Shown: positions 50,348-59,394, numbered from the stretch's first letter. The stretch is 64,000 nt of DNA from Rhizobium laguerreae (GCF_002008165.1 NZ_MRDM01000011.1:124001-188000), one strand, 5' to 3'. The notes: a model not told the origin generated them from the letters alone. Numbers and translations: made by a program.

Positions 50348-50839
50348 ATGTTTCGCAGTCTGTCCGCAGTCGCCCTGCTTGCCCTGTCCGCGCTTGCTGC
50401 ACTTCCCGCCGAAGCCGGCGACCGCCGTCATGATCGCCGCTTTTCCGACCACCGCCACGCTTTTCATGGCGGACTGCTTCTCGGCGAACGTGTGAACTGG
50501 CGCAATCGCAGCATCCGTTTCGACAATGCCTATCGAGCTCGGAACCGCAAAGAACGGATGCCGTTCCTGAAACATTTTTCCTCGCCGGCGACCAACCGCG
50601 TCACCCGCAACAATATCGTTGTCGTCGTACCCCAGGCGCAGCGCGACGTCGGCGACACCTATGCCGGCACGTCTTACGTCTATCAGGCCGATGGCGGAAC
50701 CTATGTCGGCGGCGAGGGCTATGGCTTCTATCCCCCCGCACGGCGTGAGCCGCTAGCCCCAAAGGCGAAAGTCATCGATATTGCAGTGCAGGACGATCCC
50801 TGCACCTATGAGGCCAATGTCTGCGTCATCCGGCCTTAG
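50348..50839 (+). CDS. Exported protein of unknown function
   Basis: A 163-residue protein with a clear signal peptide (residues 1-23, ending PAEA-GD). The mature part begins with a His/Arg-rich stretch (RRHDRRFSDHRHAFHGG), then a Gly/Tyr-rich middle (YAGTSYVYQADGGTYVGGEG) and ends in two cysteines (DDPCTYEANVCVIRP) that may pair. No family recognised. The ribosome site CCGGAGG precedes the ATG. It starts an accessory-looking stretch. Confidence 0.6.
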   Translation: MFRSLSAVALLALSALAALPAEAGDRRHDRRFSDHRHAFHGGLLLGERVNWRNRSIRFDNAYRARNRKERMPFLKHFSSPATNRVTRNNIVVVVPQAQRDVGDTYAGTSYVYQADGGTYVGGEGYGFYPPARREPLAPKAKVIDIAVQDDPCTYEANVCVIRP

Positions 50840-50912
50840 CGCATGATGCCGAAGGGCGCAATTCCGGTCCGGCTTCGCTGACAAGGGTAGGAAGATGACG
50901 AACGCAGGCGGC

Positions 50913-51317
50913 TCAAATTTGCCCGGCCCCACTCTTTCGCGACGCGGCTACGTCAATACGGATGGCGCACATCGGCGGGAGATTCTTGTCCTCAAACGTC
51001 GCCCGCCGTGGCGTTCCGCTATTCGGCATCCAAGCATCCCAGGCTCCGTTCATTTCTTCGAATGAGGCAAGGTCCCTGAGCCAGATGTTGGCGAGAATGA
51101 TCTCTGACTTGTCGGTACCTTCGCGCAGCAGCATGTCATCGATGCGCTCCAGTATTTCGTTGGTTTGCGCCGTCACGCTCGCTCCCCTCGTGAGGTTTGC
51201 GACCTGGCCGGGCAGATAGGCGGCAGCCGCGAGGAGAGTTTCGTCAACTTTGGCTTGCCCCATCATCGTATTCGCAGACTTCCATGAATGCTTGAGATTG
51301 GGTCGTCGACCCTTCAT
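50913..51317 (-). CDS. Rid-family (YjgF/YER057c) protein
   Basis: A 134-residue protein whose residues 35-125 match the Rid fold: YLPGQVANLTRGASVTAQTN, ILERIDDMLLREGTDKSEII and the MNGAWDAWMPNSGTPRRATF block with the conserved PxR. The N-terminal 30 residues do not resemble the usual RidA start, and the C-terminal Glu of enamine deaminases is replaced (AIRIDVAAS), so the enzyme may have a different activity or be partly degraded. Other Rid proteins hydrolyse reactive enamines or imines. It lies between two accessory genes. Confidence 0.75.
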   Translation of the reverse strand: MKGRRPNLKHSWKSANTMMGQAKVDETLLAAAAYLPGQVANLTRGASVTAQTNEILERIDDMLLREGTDKSEIILANIWLRDLASFEEMNGAWDAWMPNSGTPRRATFEDKNLPPMCAIRIDVAASRKSGAGQI

Positions 51318-51396
51318 GGATCACTGTGGGGCTTCGCTCGCCAGTCCGGTAGAGCGAATTAAATTGACCCGATATAATGGAAGCTGAACGCTCCTC

Positions 51397-51445
51397 GAGC
51401 AGAATGTTGTCCGAAAACCGATCACACTTTTCGGCATCATGCTCT
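51397..51445. repeat. Rhizobial intergenic palindrome (copy 3)
   Basis: GAGCAGAATGTTGTCCGAAA ... CTTTTCGGCATCATGCTCT, a palindrome copy with a few changes relative to those at 4.5 and 5.6 kb. It lies between the Rid-protein gene and the LysR gene; the LysR stop codon overlaps its right end. Confidence 0.75.
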
Positions 51446-52313
51446 AGCTGGACAATATGGCCGTATGCCGCGAAATGAAGTCCACAAGGTAGCGCGCGCC
51501 TTCGGCCGTCTCGGGTTGAGCATAGAGACCGATCTCGATGCGCACCGGACCGGGCAGGTCCGCCGATCTGTCAAGCGTCCGGCAGCCCTCCGGTTTCGTG
51601 TTGAGCATCATTGGCGCGATACCGATACCGACGCGAACCGCGGTCGCCATAGCGACCAGCGTCGATGCGACGCACGCCGTCTTCCACTTGACGTTCCGCT
51701 GGGACAGCGCCGCAATCGTCGGGAGCGTCCAGGGGCACTCCTCCTCGAACATAATGATGGGAAGCGGCTTTTCCGCATCCGCCACGAAGTCGGATCTGAC
51801 CGTCCACATCAAATATTCGGTCCAGATCAGGGTCGGTTTTCGCGAGAGGCAGGTGATGTCGCAAACCACGAGATCCAGCTTCCTGTCTTCAAACAGTTTG
51901 GCGAGGCGGCGATTCGGCTCGACAATGATGTCGATCTCGACTTTCGGGTTCTGGGCTCTGAAGGCACTAAGAATGTCGATCAGGTGGCCGGCTGCGAAGT
52001 CCTCAACGACGCCGAGGCGAATGCGGTCCTCGATCATCTTGCCTGTCAGCCTTTTCCCGACCTCGTCGCTGAGGGCGACCATTTCGCGGGCATAAGCCAG
52101 CATGATCTGCCCATGGCTCGTGAGCTCGAGGCCTTTTGACGAACGCGAAAACAGCGTAACGCCGACAAGCTCCTCCAGCTTGCGGATCTGCATGCTCACG
52201 GCCGCCTGCGTTCTGTTCAGCTTGACGGCTGCTCCATTGACGGTGCCGATCTCCGCGACGGTCAGAAATGCACGAAGCAGATAGGAATCAAGATCAAGCA
52301 TCGGAAGCCGCAT
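51444..52313 (-). CDS. LysR-family transcriptional regulator
   Basis: A 289-residue regulator. The N-terminal winged helix (SYLLRAFLTVAEIGTVNGAA, QAAVSMQIRKLEELVGVTLF) is typical of the family and the rest is a periplasmic-binding-like effector domain. I place the start at the ATG at 52313 (or 52301); the frame is open back to 52775 but that part overlaps an ABC-ATPase remnant and has no LysR likeness. It is divergent from the ureohydrolase and transporter genes and probably controls them; effector unknown. Confidence 0.87.
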   Translation of the reverse strand: MRLPMLDLDSYLLRAFLTVAEIGTVNGAAVKLNRTQAAVSMQIRKLEELVGVTLFSRSSKGLELTSHGQIMLAYAREMVALSDEVGKRLTGKMIEDRIRLGVVEDFAAGHLIDILSAFRAQNPKVEIDIIVEPNRRLAKLFEDRKLDLVVCDITCLSRKPTLIWTEYLMWTVRSDFVADAEKPLPIIMFEEECPWTLPTIAALSQRNVKWKTACVASTLVAMATAVRVGIGIAPMMLNTKPEGCRTLDRSADLPGPVRIEIGLYAQPETAEGARYLVDFISRHTAILSS

Positions 52314-52444
52314 TCTATACTTTGTGGCGATCGAGAGGCGAGGGCCTCTCTGCCCGTAAGTGGATATTGGACGAACCATGTCCTTCCGGCAACTGGTGAC
52401 CCTTAGCCCCGGCGCAGCGCAAGCTGCGCCCGGTCGATGCCAGC

Positions 52445-52732
52445 TTATCGCGCAAAGAGAACGCATGCCTCGGGGGGAATGGAAACGCTGATCTCCTGCC
52501 CGCGCGCGAAGGCTATGTCTGGACGGTTCGGGCAAGCCGAGATTATGCGGTCGCCACTGACGAGGTCCAGAACGACATGCCTGAAGGCACCGAGTGTCAC
52601 GACGTCGGCAACGCGTCCGGTCATGGCTCCGGCACCCGGAGCGCCGGACGATATCTCGACGCTTTCCGGCCTCACGCAAATCTCGGCAGCGCCTGAGGTT
52701 GCGAACCGCGGTAGTGGAAAATTCTCGCCGGC
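52445..52732 (-). pseudogene. Remnant of an ABC-transporter ATPase (C-terminal TOBE-like domain)
   Basis: The minus-strand frame between stops encodes GENFPLPRFATSGAAEICVR then PESVEISSGAPGAGAMTGRV and VTLGAFRHVVLDLVSGDRII, ending in a normal stop. The VRPESVEI motif and the following strands match the C-terminal TOBE_2 domain of PotA/UgpC-type ATPases. The ATPase core is missing: a TAA lies at 52735-52733 and no Walker motifs precede it. The gene has thus lost about three quarters of its length, a scar of a deletion in this gap. Confidence 0.7.
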
Positions 52733-52861
52733 TTATAAAATTTTCTGAACATACCGCAGAACGCATTGCCCGCATCGCGGAGCCTCGGCGGATCCGAGCT
52801 ATCAGGAATCGTTATATCCCCTCTCGAATTTTCGCGGTTCCAAGAGAAGCGGACGGCCCCG

Positions 52862-53959
52862 ATGATGATGCCAGCATCAATACCGTGGGAGCCTGTCTTG
52901 ACCATTGACCGGGATTTTCTGGAAGACTTAAGAAAGCGCTTCGGCAGCGCTGCAGGCGGGGAGATGGAAGATCCGCACTTCCGCGCCGTGGCGGCGAGCG
53001 TATTCAAGGACGGCGACAGCCGCAAATGGCCCTTCGCCGATCCTGCGACCTTTCTGGATGCCAGTTTCATCGAGAACGGTTTACGGCCCGAGGTGCTTGA
53101 GGCGCTTGACGTGGCTCTGATCGGCGTGCCGATGGACCTCGGCGTCACCAATCGCGCCGGCGCGCGGCTGGGGCCGCGGGCCGTCCGGGCTGTCGAGCGT
53201 ATCGGTCCCTACGAACATGTTCTGCGTGTCGCGCCGATGGGAGGGCTAAAGGTCGCCGATGTCGGCGACGTGCCGATGCGCAGCCGGTTCGGCCTGGCCG
53301 AATGCCATGCCGACATCGAGGCCTGCTACCGGATGATCGCGGCGACCGGAGTTATCCCGCTGTCGGTCGGCGGCGACCATTCGATCTCCGGCGCCATTCT
53401 CAAGGGCCTGGCGGCTAGCCAGCCGGTCGGCATGATCCACATCGATGCTCATTGCGACACCGCCGGTCCCTATGAGGGCTCGAAGTTCCATCACGGTGCG
53501 CCCTTCCGCGAGGCGGTTCTGGCAGGCGTGCTCGATCCGAAGCGTACGATCCAGATCGGCATCCGCGGCGGCGGCGAATATCTCTGGGAGTTCTCCTTTG
53601 CCTCCGGCATGACCGTCATCCACGCCGAAGAGGTGGCGGAGATGGGCCTCAAGGCGGTGATCGCAAAGGCTCTGGAGGTCGTCGGCGCCGGTCCGACCTA
53701 TCTAAGTTTCGACGTGGACAGCCTCGATCCAGCCTTCGCTCCGGGAACCGGCACGCCGGAAGTCGGCGGGCTTCAGCCGAGGGAGGCCCTGACCCTGCTG
53801 CGCGGCTTCAAGGGCATCAACCTCGTCGGCGGCGACGTCGTGGAAATCGCGCCGCAATACGACAACACCACCAACACCGCGCAGATCGCCGCTCAGGTCC
53901 TGTTCGAACTCCTGTGCCTCGCGATGTTCAGTCCCGCGGTCAGGACAAAAGTGACCTGA
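52862..53959 (+). CDS. Agmatinase-family ureohydrolase (guanidino-acid type)
   Basis: A 365-residue Mn-dependent ureohydrolase. The metal-binding motifs are present: SVGGDHSIS (histidine), MIHIDAHCDT (Asp/His cluster, with Cys where many relatives have Thr or Ser), and SFDVDSLDPAFAPGTGTPEV. The LGPRAVRAVERIGPY segment is like that of guanidinobutyrase or guanidinopropionase. It removes urea from a guanidino compound. Next to it lie an amino-acid-type importer and an OCD-like gene, so catabolism of a guanidino acid is likely. The start is uncertain: ATG at 52862 or a TTG near 52904. Confidence 0.82.
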   Translation: MMMPASIPWEPVLTIDRDFLEDLRKRFGSAAGGEMEDPHFRAVAASVFKDGDSRKWPFADPATFLDASFIENGLRPEVLEALDVALIGVPMDLGVTNRAGARLGPRAVRAVERIGPYEHVLRVAPMGGLKVADVGDVPMRSRFGLAECHADIEACYRMIAATGVIPLSVGGDHSISGAILKGLAASQPVGMIHIDAHCDTAGPYEGSKFHHGAPFREAVLAGVLDPKRTIQIGIRGGGEYLWEFSFASGMTVIHAEEVAEMGLKAVIAKALEVVGAGPTYLSFDVDSLDPAFAPGTGTPEVGGLQPREALTLLRGFKGINLVGGDVVEIAPQYDNTTNTAQIAAQVLFELLCLAMFSPAVRTKVT

Positions 53960-54043
53960 GAACCAGCTCCACACGGGCAGCGTGCCTCTTGCCCGCTGCC
54001 ATCCATCACCTGTCGCACAACACGTCTCAAAAAGGGGAACGAC

Positions 54044-54841
54044 ATGACTGCTCTTATGAAATTACGCTACATCGCCACCGCGGCAATTGCCGTGTTCGGC
54101 ATCCTGGCAGGGGCCGCGCAGGCCGACGAACTTGCCGATATCAAGGCCGCAGGCGAGATCAACATCGGCATCTTCTCCGATTTCCCGCCCTTCTCTTCGG
54201 CAAGCGCCGATATGAGCATCAAGGGCTATGACGTCGACGTCGCCCAGAAGATCGCCGATGGGCTCGGCGTGAAACTCAATCTGGTCAGCGTTACCGGCCA
54301 GAACAGGATCGCCTACCTGAACGACGACCGCGTCGACCTGCTGATGAGCGTCGGTTATTCGAAGGAGCGCGCCGAGGTTATCGATTTTGCCGCCCCGTAC
54401 GCCCCCTACTATATCGCCGTCATCGGTCCGGCTGCGCTGAAGGTGAGCGGCAAGGAAGACCTCGCCGACAAGACCGTTGCCGTTAATCGCGGGACGCTCG
54501 AAGACACGTCGCTGACGGCCGTCGCCCCCGGCTCGGCTGCGATCCAGCGTTTCGAGAACTATAATTCGGTCATCCAGGCCTTCATCTCCGGCCAGACCCA
54601 GTTGATGGTCGTCGGCAACGATGTCGGCGCGCAGGTTCTGGCACGACAGGACGAGCTGAAGCCGGAGCAGAAGTTCCAGCTCCTCAGCTCCCCCTCGCAC
54701 ATCGCGCTCCGCAAGGGCGAGGAAGGCCTGAAGAAGGTCGTCAATGACAGCGTCGCCGCAATGATCGCCGATGGGTCGCTCGATGCAAGCTCGAAGAGCT
54801 GGCTGAAAGCGTCGCTCAACACTGAAAACCTGAAGGACTGA
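54044..54841 (+). CDS. Polar-amino-acid ABC transporter substrate-binding protein
   Basis: A 265-residue periplasmic binding protein (solute-binding family 3). Signal peptide residues 1-27, ending AQA-DE. Mature protein has NIGIFSDFPPFSS, GYDVDVAQKIADGLGVKLNL and VDLLMSVGYSKERAEVIDFA, all typical of lysine/arginine/ornithine- or glutamine-type binding proteins. An AAAGGGGAACGAC ribosome site precedes it. Follows the ureohydrolase gene by 84 bases; the ligand may be the guanidino compound. Confidence 0.9.
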   Translation: MTALMKLRYIATAAIAVFGILAGAAQADELADIKAAGEINIGIFSDFPPFSSASADMSIKGYDVDVAQKIADGLGVKLNLVSVTGQNRIAYLNDDRVDLLMSVGYSKERAEVIDFAAPYAPYYIAVIGPAALKVSGKEDLADKTVAVNRGTLEDTSLTAVAPGSAAIQRFENYNSVIQAFISGQTQLMVVGNDVGAQVLARQDELKPEQKFQLLSSPSHIALRKGEEGLKKVVNDSVAAMIADGSLDASSKSWLKASLNTENLKD

Positions 54842-54864
54842 CGAGGAAGGCCTCCCACGCACCC

Positions 54865-54909
54865 GAGTATGATGCCGAAAACTGCAAGCGTTCAAGCGGC
54901 ATCATGCTC
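54865..54909. repeat. Diverged rhizobial palindrome (copy 4)
   Basis: GAGTATGATGCCGAAAACTG ... AGCGGCATCATGCTC: arms TATGATGCCG and CGGCATCATG pair, with a central loop that differs from the other copies. It lies in the gap between the binding-protein and first permease genes, within a transport operon. Confidence 0.65.
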
Positions 54910-54985
54910 CAATTCTTTGGTTGAGAGGCGGATCCAGATTTCAGGGCCGGCCCCACCCGGACTATCCGGCTTCAAAGGACAAGCG

Positions 54986-55654
54986 ATGAGATACAGCCTC
55001 GACTTCAATTGGCTTTGGGACGGAATGGGAGCTCTGGCGTATGGCGCAGGCACGACGCTTGCCCTGACTGTCTCCACATCGGTCCTCGGGATCGTTCTCA
55101 GCATTCTCGGCGCAGCCGCGCGCCGGGGACCTTATCCTTGGTTGCGCAAGGCCGTCGGCCTCTATGTGGAGATCATGCGCAACACGCCATTCCTGGTGCA
55201 GCTGTTCTTCATCTTCTTTGGCTTGCCTAGTCTCGGCATTCGCCTCGATCCGATCACTGCCGCCGTCCTTGCCATGACCCTCAACATGGCGGCCTACACG
55301 ATCGAGGTGGTCGGGGCCGGGCTCGATGCCATACCGAGAGGCCAGAAGGAGGCGGCGCAGGCACTCGGTCTCAGGCCTCGGCTGGTGTTCTTCAAGATCA
55401 TTCTGCCGCAGGCGATCGCCATCATCTTTCCGGCGCTGACCAGCCAGATCATCATCATGATGCTGGAATCGGCGGTGGTTTCGCAAATATCCGTCCGCGA
55501 GCTGGCGCAGGAGGCCGATCTGCTTCAATCGCGCACCTTCCGCTCCTTCGAGACCTATCTGGTGGCGACGTTGATCTACCTTTCGATGTCTGCCGCACTT
55601 CGCCGGCTCCTTTTCGCCGGGAAGCGCCGTTTTCTGGGAGCCGGTCTGGCATGA
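54986..55654 (+). CDS. Polar-amino-acid ABC transporter permease 1
   Basis: A 222-residue HisM/GlnP-type permease with about five hydrophobic helices and the EAA loop GAGLDAIPRGQKEAAQALGL. ATG at 54986 with an AAAGGAC ribosome site; an upstream in-frame extension would run through the palindrome. Its stop overlaps the start of the second permease (ATGA). Confidence 0.9.
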   Translation: MRYSLDFNWLWDGMGALAYGAGTTLALTVSTSVLGIVLSILGAAARRGPYPWLRKAVGLYVEIMRNTPFLVQLFFIFFGLPSLGIRLDPITAAVLAMTLNMAAYTIEVVGAGLDAIPRGQKEAAQALGLRPRLVFFKIILPQAIAIIFPALTSQIIIMMLESAVVSQISVRELAQEADLLQSRTFRSFETYLVATLIYLSMSAALRRLLFAGKRRFLGAGLA

Positions 55655-56298
55655 TTGAGTTCACCTTCTGGGACATTCTGCGCAATCTTGTCTTCGCGAC
55701 ACGCTGGACCCTGCTGCTTTCGCTCGCAGCTTTTGCCGGCGGCGCCATCGTTGGCCTGGCGATCCTGTCTGCGCGGATATCGAAAACACGCTGGCCGCGC
55801 AGCTTCGCGTCCGGCTACATTGCCCTGTTTCAGGGAACGCCGCTCCTGATGCAGCTGTTTTTGATGTTCTTCGGCCTGCCGATGCTCGGCTTCCGGATCG
55901 AGTCATGGACCGCCGCCGTCTGTGGCCTGACGTTCTACGCCAGCGCTTATCTTGCCGAAATCTGGCGGAGCGGCGTCGAGGCGGTGCCGCGCGGGCAATG
56001 GGACGCCGCAGCCAGCCTGGGCTTGCATCGTCTCCTCGAACTTCGCCTTATCATCCTGCCGCAGGCTTTCCGGATCACCCGCGCGCCGACCGTCGGGTTC
56101 TTGGTCCAGTTGATCAAGAGCACCGCACTGGCCTCGATCCTCGGCTTCGACGAACTGCTGAAAACCGCAAACGCCATCAACAACGCGACCTTCGAACCTT
56201 TCAAGGTCTACGGTCTCGTCGCGGTGATCTTCTTCGCCCTGTGCTATCCGCTGACGCAATACGCCAGAATGCTGGAGAAGAAAGCGGCGTTTGCCTGA
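55651..56298 (+). CDS. Polar-amino-acid ABC transporter permease 2
   Basis: A 215-residue permease of the same family (HisQ/GlnP type): helices near residues 15-40, 55-75, 90-110 and 180-205, and the EAA loop VEAVPRGQWDAAASLGLHRL. It is coupled to permease 1. The usual next gene, an ATP-binding subunit, is absent: the following gene is an OCD-like enzyme. The transporter must borrow an ATPase from elsewhere. Confidence 0.9.
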   Translation: MIEFTFWDILRNLVFATRWTLLLSLAAFAGGAIVGLAILSARISKTRWPRSFASGYIALFQGTPLLMQLFLMFFGLPMLGFRIESWTAAVCGLTFYASAYLAEIWRSGVEAVPRGQWDAAASLGLHRLLELRLIILPQAFRITRAPTVGFLVQLIKSTALASILGFDELLKTANAINNATFEPFKVYGLVAVIFFALCYPLTQYARMLEKKAAFA

Positions 56299-56455
56299 GC
56301 GGTGCTCAAGGCTCCGCATTCCGATCGCAACGAAGTTTTTTCCAAAGGGCGATGCCGGTTGAAGCTGGTACGCCGCGCAGAGGCGACGCGGCTCTCGTTC
56401 AATCACACAGAACTCGCTTTATCCAGCAGTCAGAACTTACTGGGAGATCGCTTCA

Positions 56456-57415
56456 ATGACCGACACACAAATCCGTATTCTCGATGCCCGGACAACGGGC
56501 GAGCTCCTCCCTTTCGGCCCGCTGGTCGCGACCCTGCGGCAAGCATTTGCCGAAGGCTGTGTCGTGCCGGTGCGGCTTCACCACACGATAGCCAATAGCG
56601 GCGAGCCGGATGCGACGCTGCTTTTGATGCCGGCCTGGCATGAAACGCACCGGTCGGAGCGCTACCTTGGCATCAAGATCGTCACCGTCTTTCCCGGCAA
56701 CACGCTGAGCGGCATTCCCGGTTTGACCTCGACCTACATGCTCTATGATGGCCGGACCGGGATGCAGCTTGCGCTCCTTGACGGAAACACGATCACCGCG
56801 CGCCGCACGGTAGCGGCATCGGCCCTTGCCGCGGATTATCTTGCTCGAAAAGACGCACGCCGTCTGCTGGTGATCGGCGCAGGCCGCGTCGCGAGCCTCA
56901 TACCCGATGCCTACCGCGCCGTCCGGCCGATCGCGCATGTCGATATCTGGGATATCGATCCCGCCAGCGCCGAACGGCTGGCGCAGAGCCTCCGGCAACG
57001 TGGGCTCCAGGCCACTGCCGTCACGGATCTGGAAGCAGCAGTGCGGCAGGCCGATATCGTCAGCGCGGCGACGCTGGCGACAGCACCGCTTATCCGCGGC
57101 GAATGGCTGCGGCCGGGCATCCATGTCGATCTGATCGGCGGCTTCACCCCGGCGATGCGCGAGGCCGATGACGAGGCCTTTCGGCGCTCATCTGCCTATA
57201 TCGACACGCACGAAGCCCTTCACGAAGCGGGCGATCTGGTCCAGCCGATCAAAACCCGCGTCATTTCTGCAGATGCGGTGCGTGCGACACTTGACGAGCG
57301 TGCCGCCGGGATGTTCCAGCGCGGACGTCCAACGATGAGATCACTCTCTACAAGGCCGTCGGAACGGCGTTGGCCGATCTTGCCGCCGCGACGATGGTGT
57401 ATGAAGCCGTTTTGA
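56456..57415 (+). CDS. Ornithine cyclodeaminase/mu-crystallin family protein, frameshifted near its end
   Basis: A 319-residue protein of the OCD/mu-crystallin family, NAD-dependent: PGLTSTYMLYDGRTGMQLAL near residue 85, the Rossmann segment LLVIGAGRVASLIPDAYRAV near 140, VDIWDIDPASAERL, and DLIGGFTPAMREAD. From about base 57327 the reading frame leaves the family: in the frame one base back the DNA encodes SNDEITLYKAVGTALADLAA and a further normal end to a TGA at 57424-57426. One base seems to be missing, which replaces the last 30 or so residues. Family function: cyclisation of ornithine or reduction of ketimines. Confidence 0.83.
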   Translation: MTDTQIRILDARTTGELLPFGPLVATLRQAFAEGCVVPVRLHHTIANSGEPDATLLLMPAWHETHRSERYLGIKIVTVFPGNTLSGIPGLTSTYMLYDGRTGMQLALLDGNTITARRTVAASALAADYLARKDARRLLVIGAGRVASLIPDAYRAVRPIAHVDIWDIDPASAERLAQSLRQRGLQATAVTDLEAAVRQADIVSAATLATAPLIRGEWLRPGIHVDLIGGFTPAMREADDEAFRRSSAYIDTHEALHEAGDLVQPIKTRVISADAVRATLDERAAGMFQRGRPTMRSLSTRPSERRWPILPPRRWCMKPF

Positions 57416-57435
57416 TCGCCGGCTGACGCCTTTTT

Positions 57436-57459
57436 GGTCCGGATGATCGCGAATGATCG
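57436..57459. repeat. Direct repeat copy A (near the end of the OCD-like gene)
   Basis: GGTCCGGATGATCGCGAATG followed by ATCG. A copy with one base fewer is at 60030-60052; 16 bases (TGATCGCGAATGATCG) are identical. The two copies bracket the adenine deaminase and RMF-like genes. Confidence 0.6.
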
Positions 57460-57591
57460 GAACGCGCCTGTCGCCCTGCTCCGGTAGTCCTGGACCTGCG
57501 CCGGAGACAAGAACTATTCGTGCTTCCCTCCCCTGACGGCGTTCCTTACAATCTCGCCAGTTCTCCCCCGAGCCCTGGAAATGAGGTTTAC

Positions 57592-59394
57592 ATGAGCACG
57601 CTTACCCGCTTCTCCGTTCAGCCGCTCTCGACCATGACCCGCCGCCTTGCCGATGTCGCCTCCGCTCGTCGCGAACCAGACCTGGTCATCCAGGGCGCAC
57701 GCGTCTTGTCCACCTATTCGGAGCGCGTTCTCGACGGACGCGAAGTCTGGATTTCCGGGGGCCGCATTGCGGCCGTGAAGCTGGCCGGCAGCTACAGAGG
57801 CGGGAGCGCCAAGCTCTACGACGCCAGGGGCGGCATCATCGCCCCAGGCCTGGTCGATCCGCATATCCATATCGAATCCTCGATGGTGACGGCCTGCGCC
57901 TATGCCGAAGCCGCGCTCCTCAACGGCACGACGACGATCTTCTGCGACAGCCACGAGATCGGCAATGTCATGGACGTCGTTGGCGTCGAGGCCATGCTCG
58001 AGGATGCACGGCAGGCGCCGCTGTCGATCTTCCTGACCGTGCCGAGCACCGTGCCGGCGACGACGCCGGATCTGGAAACGGCCGGCGGCGACCTGACGCC
58101 GGACAAGATCGCCGCCCTGTTCGACAAATGGCCGGAAGCCGTGGCTCTCGGTGAGAAAATGGATTTTGTCCCTGTTGCGATGGGCGACGAGCGCAGCCAT
58201 GCGATCCTGGCCGCAGCGCTCGAGCGCGGCAGGCCGGTGTCGGGCCATGTCTACGGACGAGAGTTTGTTGCCGCCTATGCCGCATCCGGCGTCACCGACA
58301 CGCATGAAGCCATCGACCGCGACATTGCCGACGACCTGCTGGAAGCTGGCGTGTGGATCTTCCTGCGCGGCGGCCCGCCGACGACTCCCTGGCATTCCCT
58401 GCCGCAGGCGATCAAGACGATCACCGAGCTCGGCGCCTCCCACAAGCGCGTCGCCGTCTGCACCGACGACCGCGATGCCGAAGATCTGCTCGCCTTCGGC
58501 CTGGACTGGGTAACGCGCGAAGCCGTGAAATACGGCATGAGGCCGGAACAGGCCTGGGCGATGGGGTCGCTGCACGGCGCGACGCGGTTCGGCATGGAAG
58601 GCGAAATCGGCGGTCTGGGCGGCGGGCGGCGCGCCGACCTGGTGCTTCTCAGCGACGACCTTACGCCGGTCAGCACCTGGTATGGTGGCGAACTCGTCGT
58701 CGACAGCAAGAAGATCACGCCGATCCTCGACGAAGCCCTGTCGAAACCGTACCGCTATCGGGATGCCGCCTACCACACGGTCAAGCTGCCCAAAAATCTC
58801 AGGCTGACGCCGGACCTGCCGACGGAGACGGTCGTCGCTCATACGATCAGGACGGAGCTGCCTGGCATTACCCTCGGCCATGTCACCGTCACGCTGGACC
58901 CGGCCAATGACTGGCAAGCCCATTTCGACAAGCACGATCTCTGCTTCGTGACAGTGGTGGAACGTCACGGCAAGTCTGCCGGCAATGTCGCCCACGGGCT
59001 GCTCAACGGCTTCGGGCTCAGACAAGGCGCTGTCGCATCCTCGGTCGGCCACGACAGCCACAACATCATCGTCGCCGGCACGAATGCCGCGGACATGCAG
59101 GTGGCGCTCGACGCGATCGAAGAAAAGCAGGGCGGCGTCTGTGTAGTCATGGACGGCAAGGTGACGGCCATGGTGCCGCTGCCGATCGCCGGGCTTTTGT
59201 CCGACAAGCGCGTGCACCAGGTTGCGGACGAGGTAAAGGCCTTGAAGCTCGAATGGGAAAGGGCAGGCTGCACCATCGCCTATATGGGCTTCAACCTCAT
59301 CCCGCTGTCGGTCATCCCGGAAATCCGGATAACCGACAAGGGCCTGGTGCTGGTGCCGGAAATGGTGATCTCACCGCTCTTCGAAAAGGCCTGA
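57592..59394 (+). CDS. ade: Adenine deaminase
   Basis: A 600-residue metal-dependent amidohydrolase of the adenine deaminase family: metal motif [20 protein letters not shown] near residue 92, [27 protein letters not shown] near residue 223, and [11 protein letters not shown] near 298. The C-terminal domain has [15 protein letters not shown] typical of the family. It converts adenine to hypoxanthine with release of ammonia. Start ATG at 57592 with a GAGG ribosome site. Lies in the nitrogen-scavenging accessory region. Confidence 0.92.
   Translation: MSTLTRFSVQPLSTMTRRLADVASARREPDLVIQGARVLSTYSERVLDGREVWISGGRIAAVKLAGSYRGGSAKLYDARGGIIAPGLVDPHIHIESSMVTACAYAEAALLNGTTTIFCDSHEIGNVMDVVGVEAMLEDARQAPLSIFLTVPSTVPATTPDLETAGGDLTPDKIAALFDKWPEAVALGEKMDFVPVAMGDERSHAILAAALERGRPVSGHVYGREFVAAYAASGVTDTHEAIDRDIADDLLEAGVWIFLRGGPPTTPWHSLPQAIKTITELGASHKRVAVCTDDRDAEDLLAFGLDWVTREAVKYGMRPEQAWAMGSLHGATRFGMEGEIGGLGGGRRADLVLLSDDLTPVSTWYGGELVVDSKKITPILDEALSKPYRYRDAAYHTVKLPKNLRLTPDLPTETVVAHTIRTELPGITLGHVTVTLDPANDWQAHFDKHDLCFVTVVERHGKSAGNVAHGLLNGFGLRQGAVASSVGHDSHNIIVAGTNAADMQVALDAIEEKQGGVCVVMDGKVTAMVPLPIAGLLSDKRVHQVADEVKALKLEWERAGCTIAYMGFNLIPLSVIPEIRITDKGLVLVPEMVISPLFEKA

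Noticed and set aside
50837..50885. Further palindrome copy after the exported-protein gene
   Set aside because: GCATGATGCCGAAGGGCGCA shares only the first arm with the palindrome family and the other arm is too degraded to support a call.
51318..51443. Frame extending the Rid-family gene upstream
   Set aside because: None of the three frames restores the usual RidA N-terminus; no convincing single frameshift could be placed.
57514..59217. 567-codon frame opposite the adenine deaminase gene
   Set aside because: Shadow of the sense gene, which carries the HIHIESS metal site and a good ribosome site.
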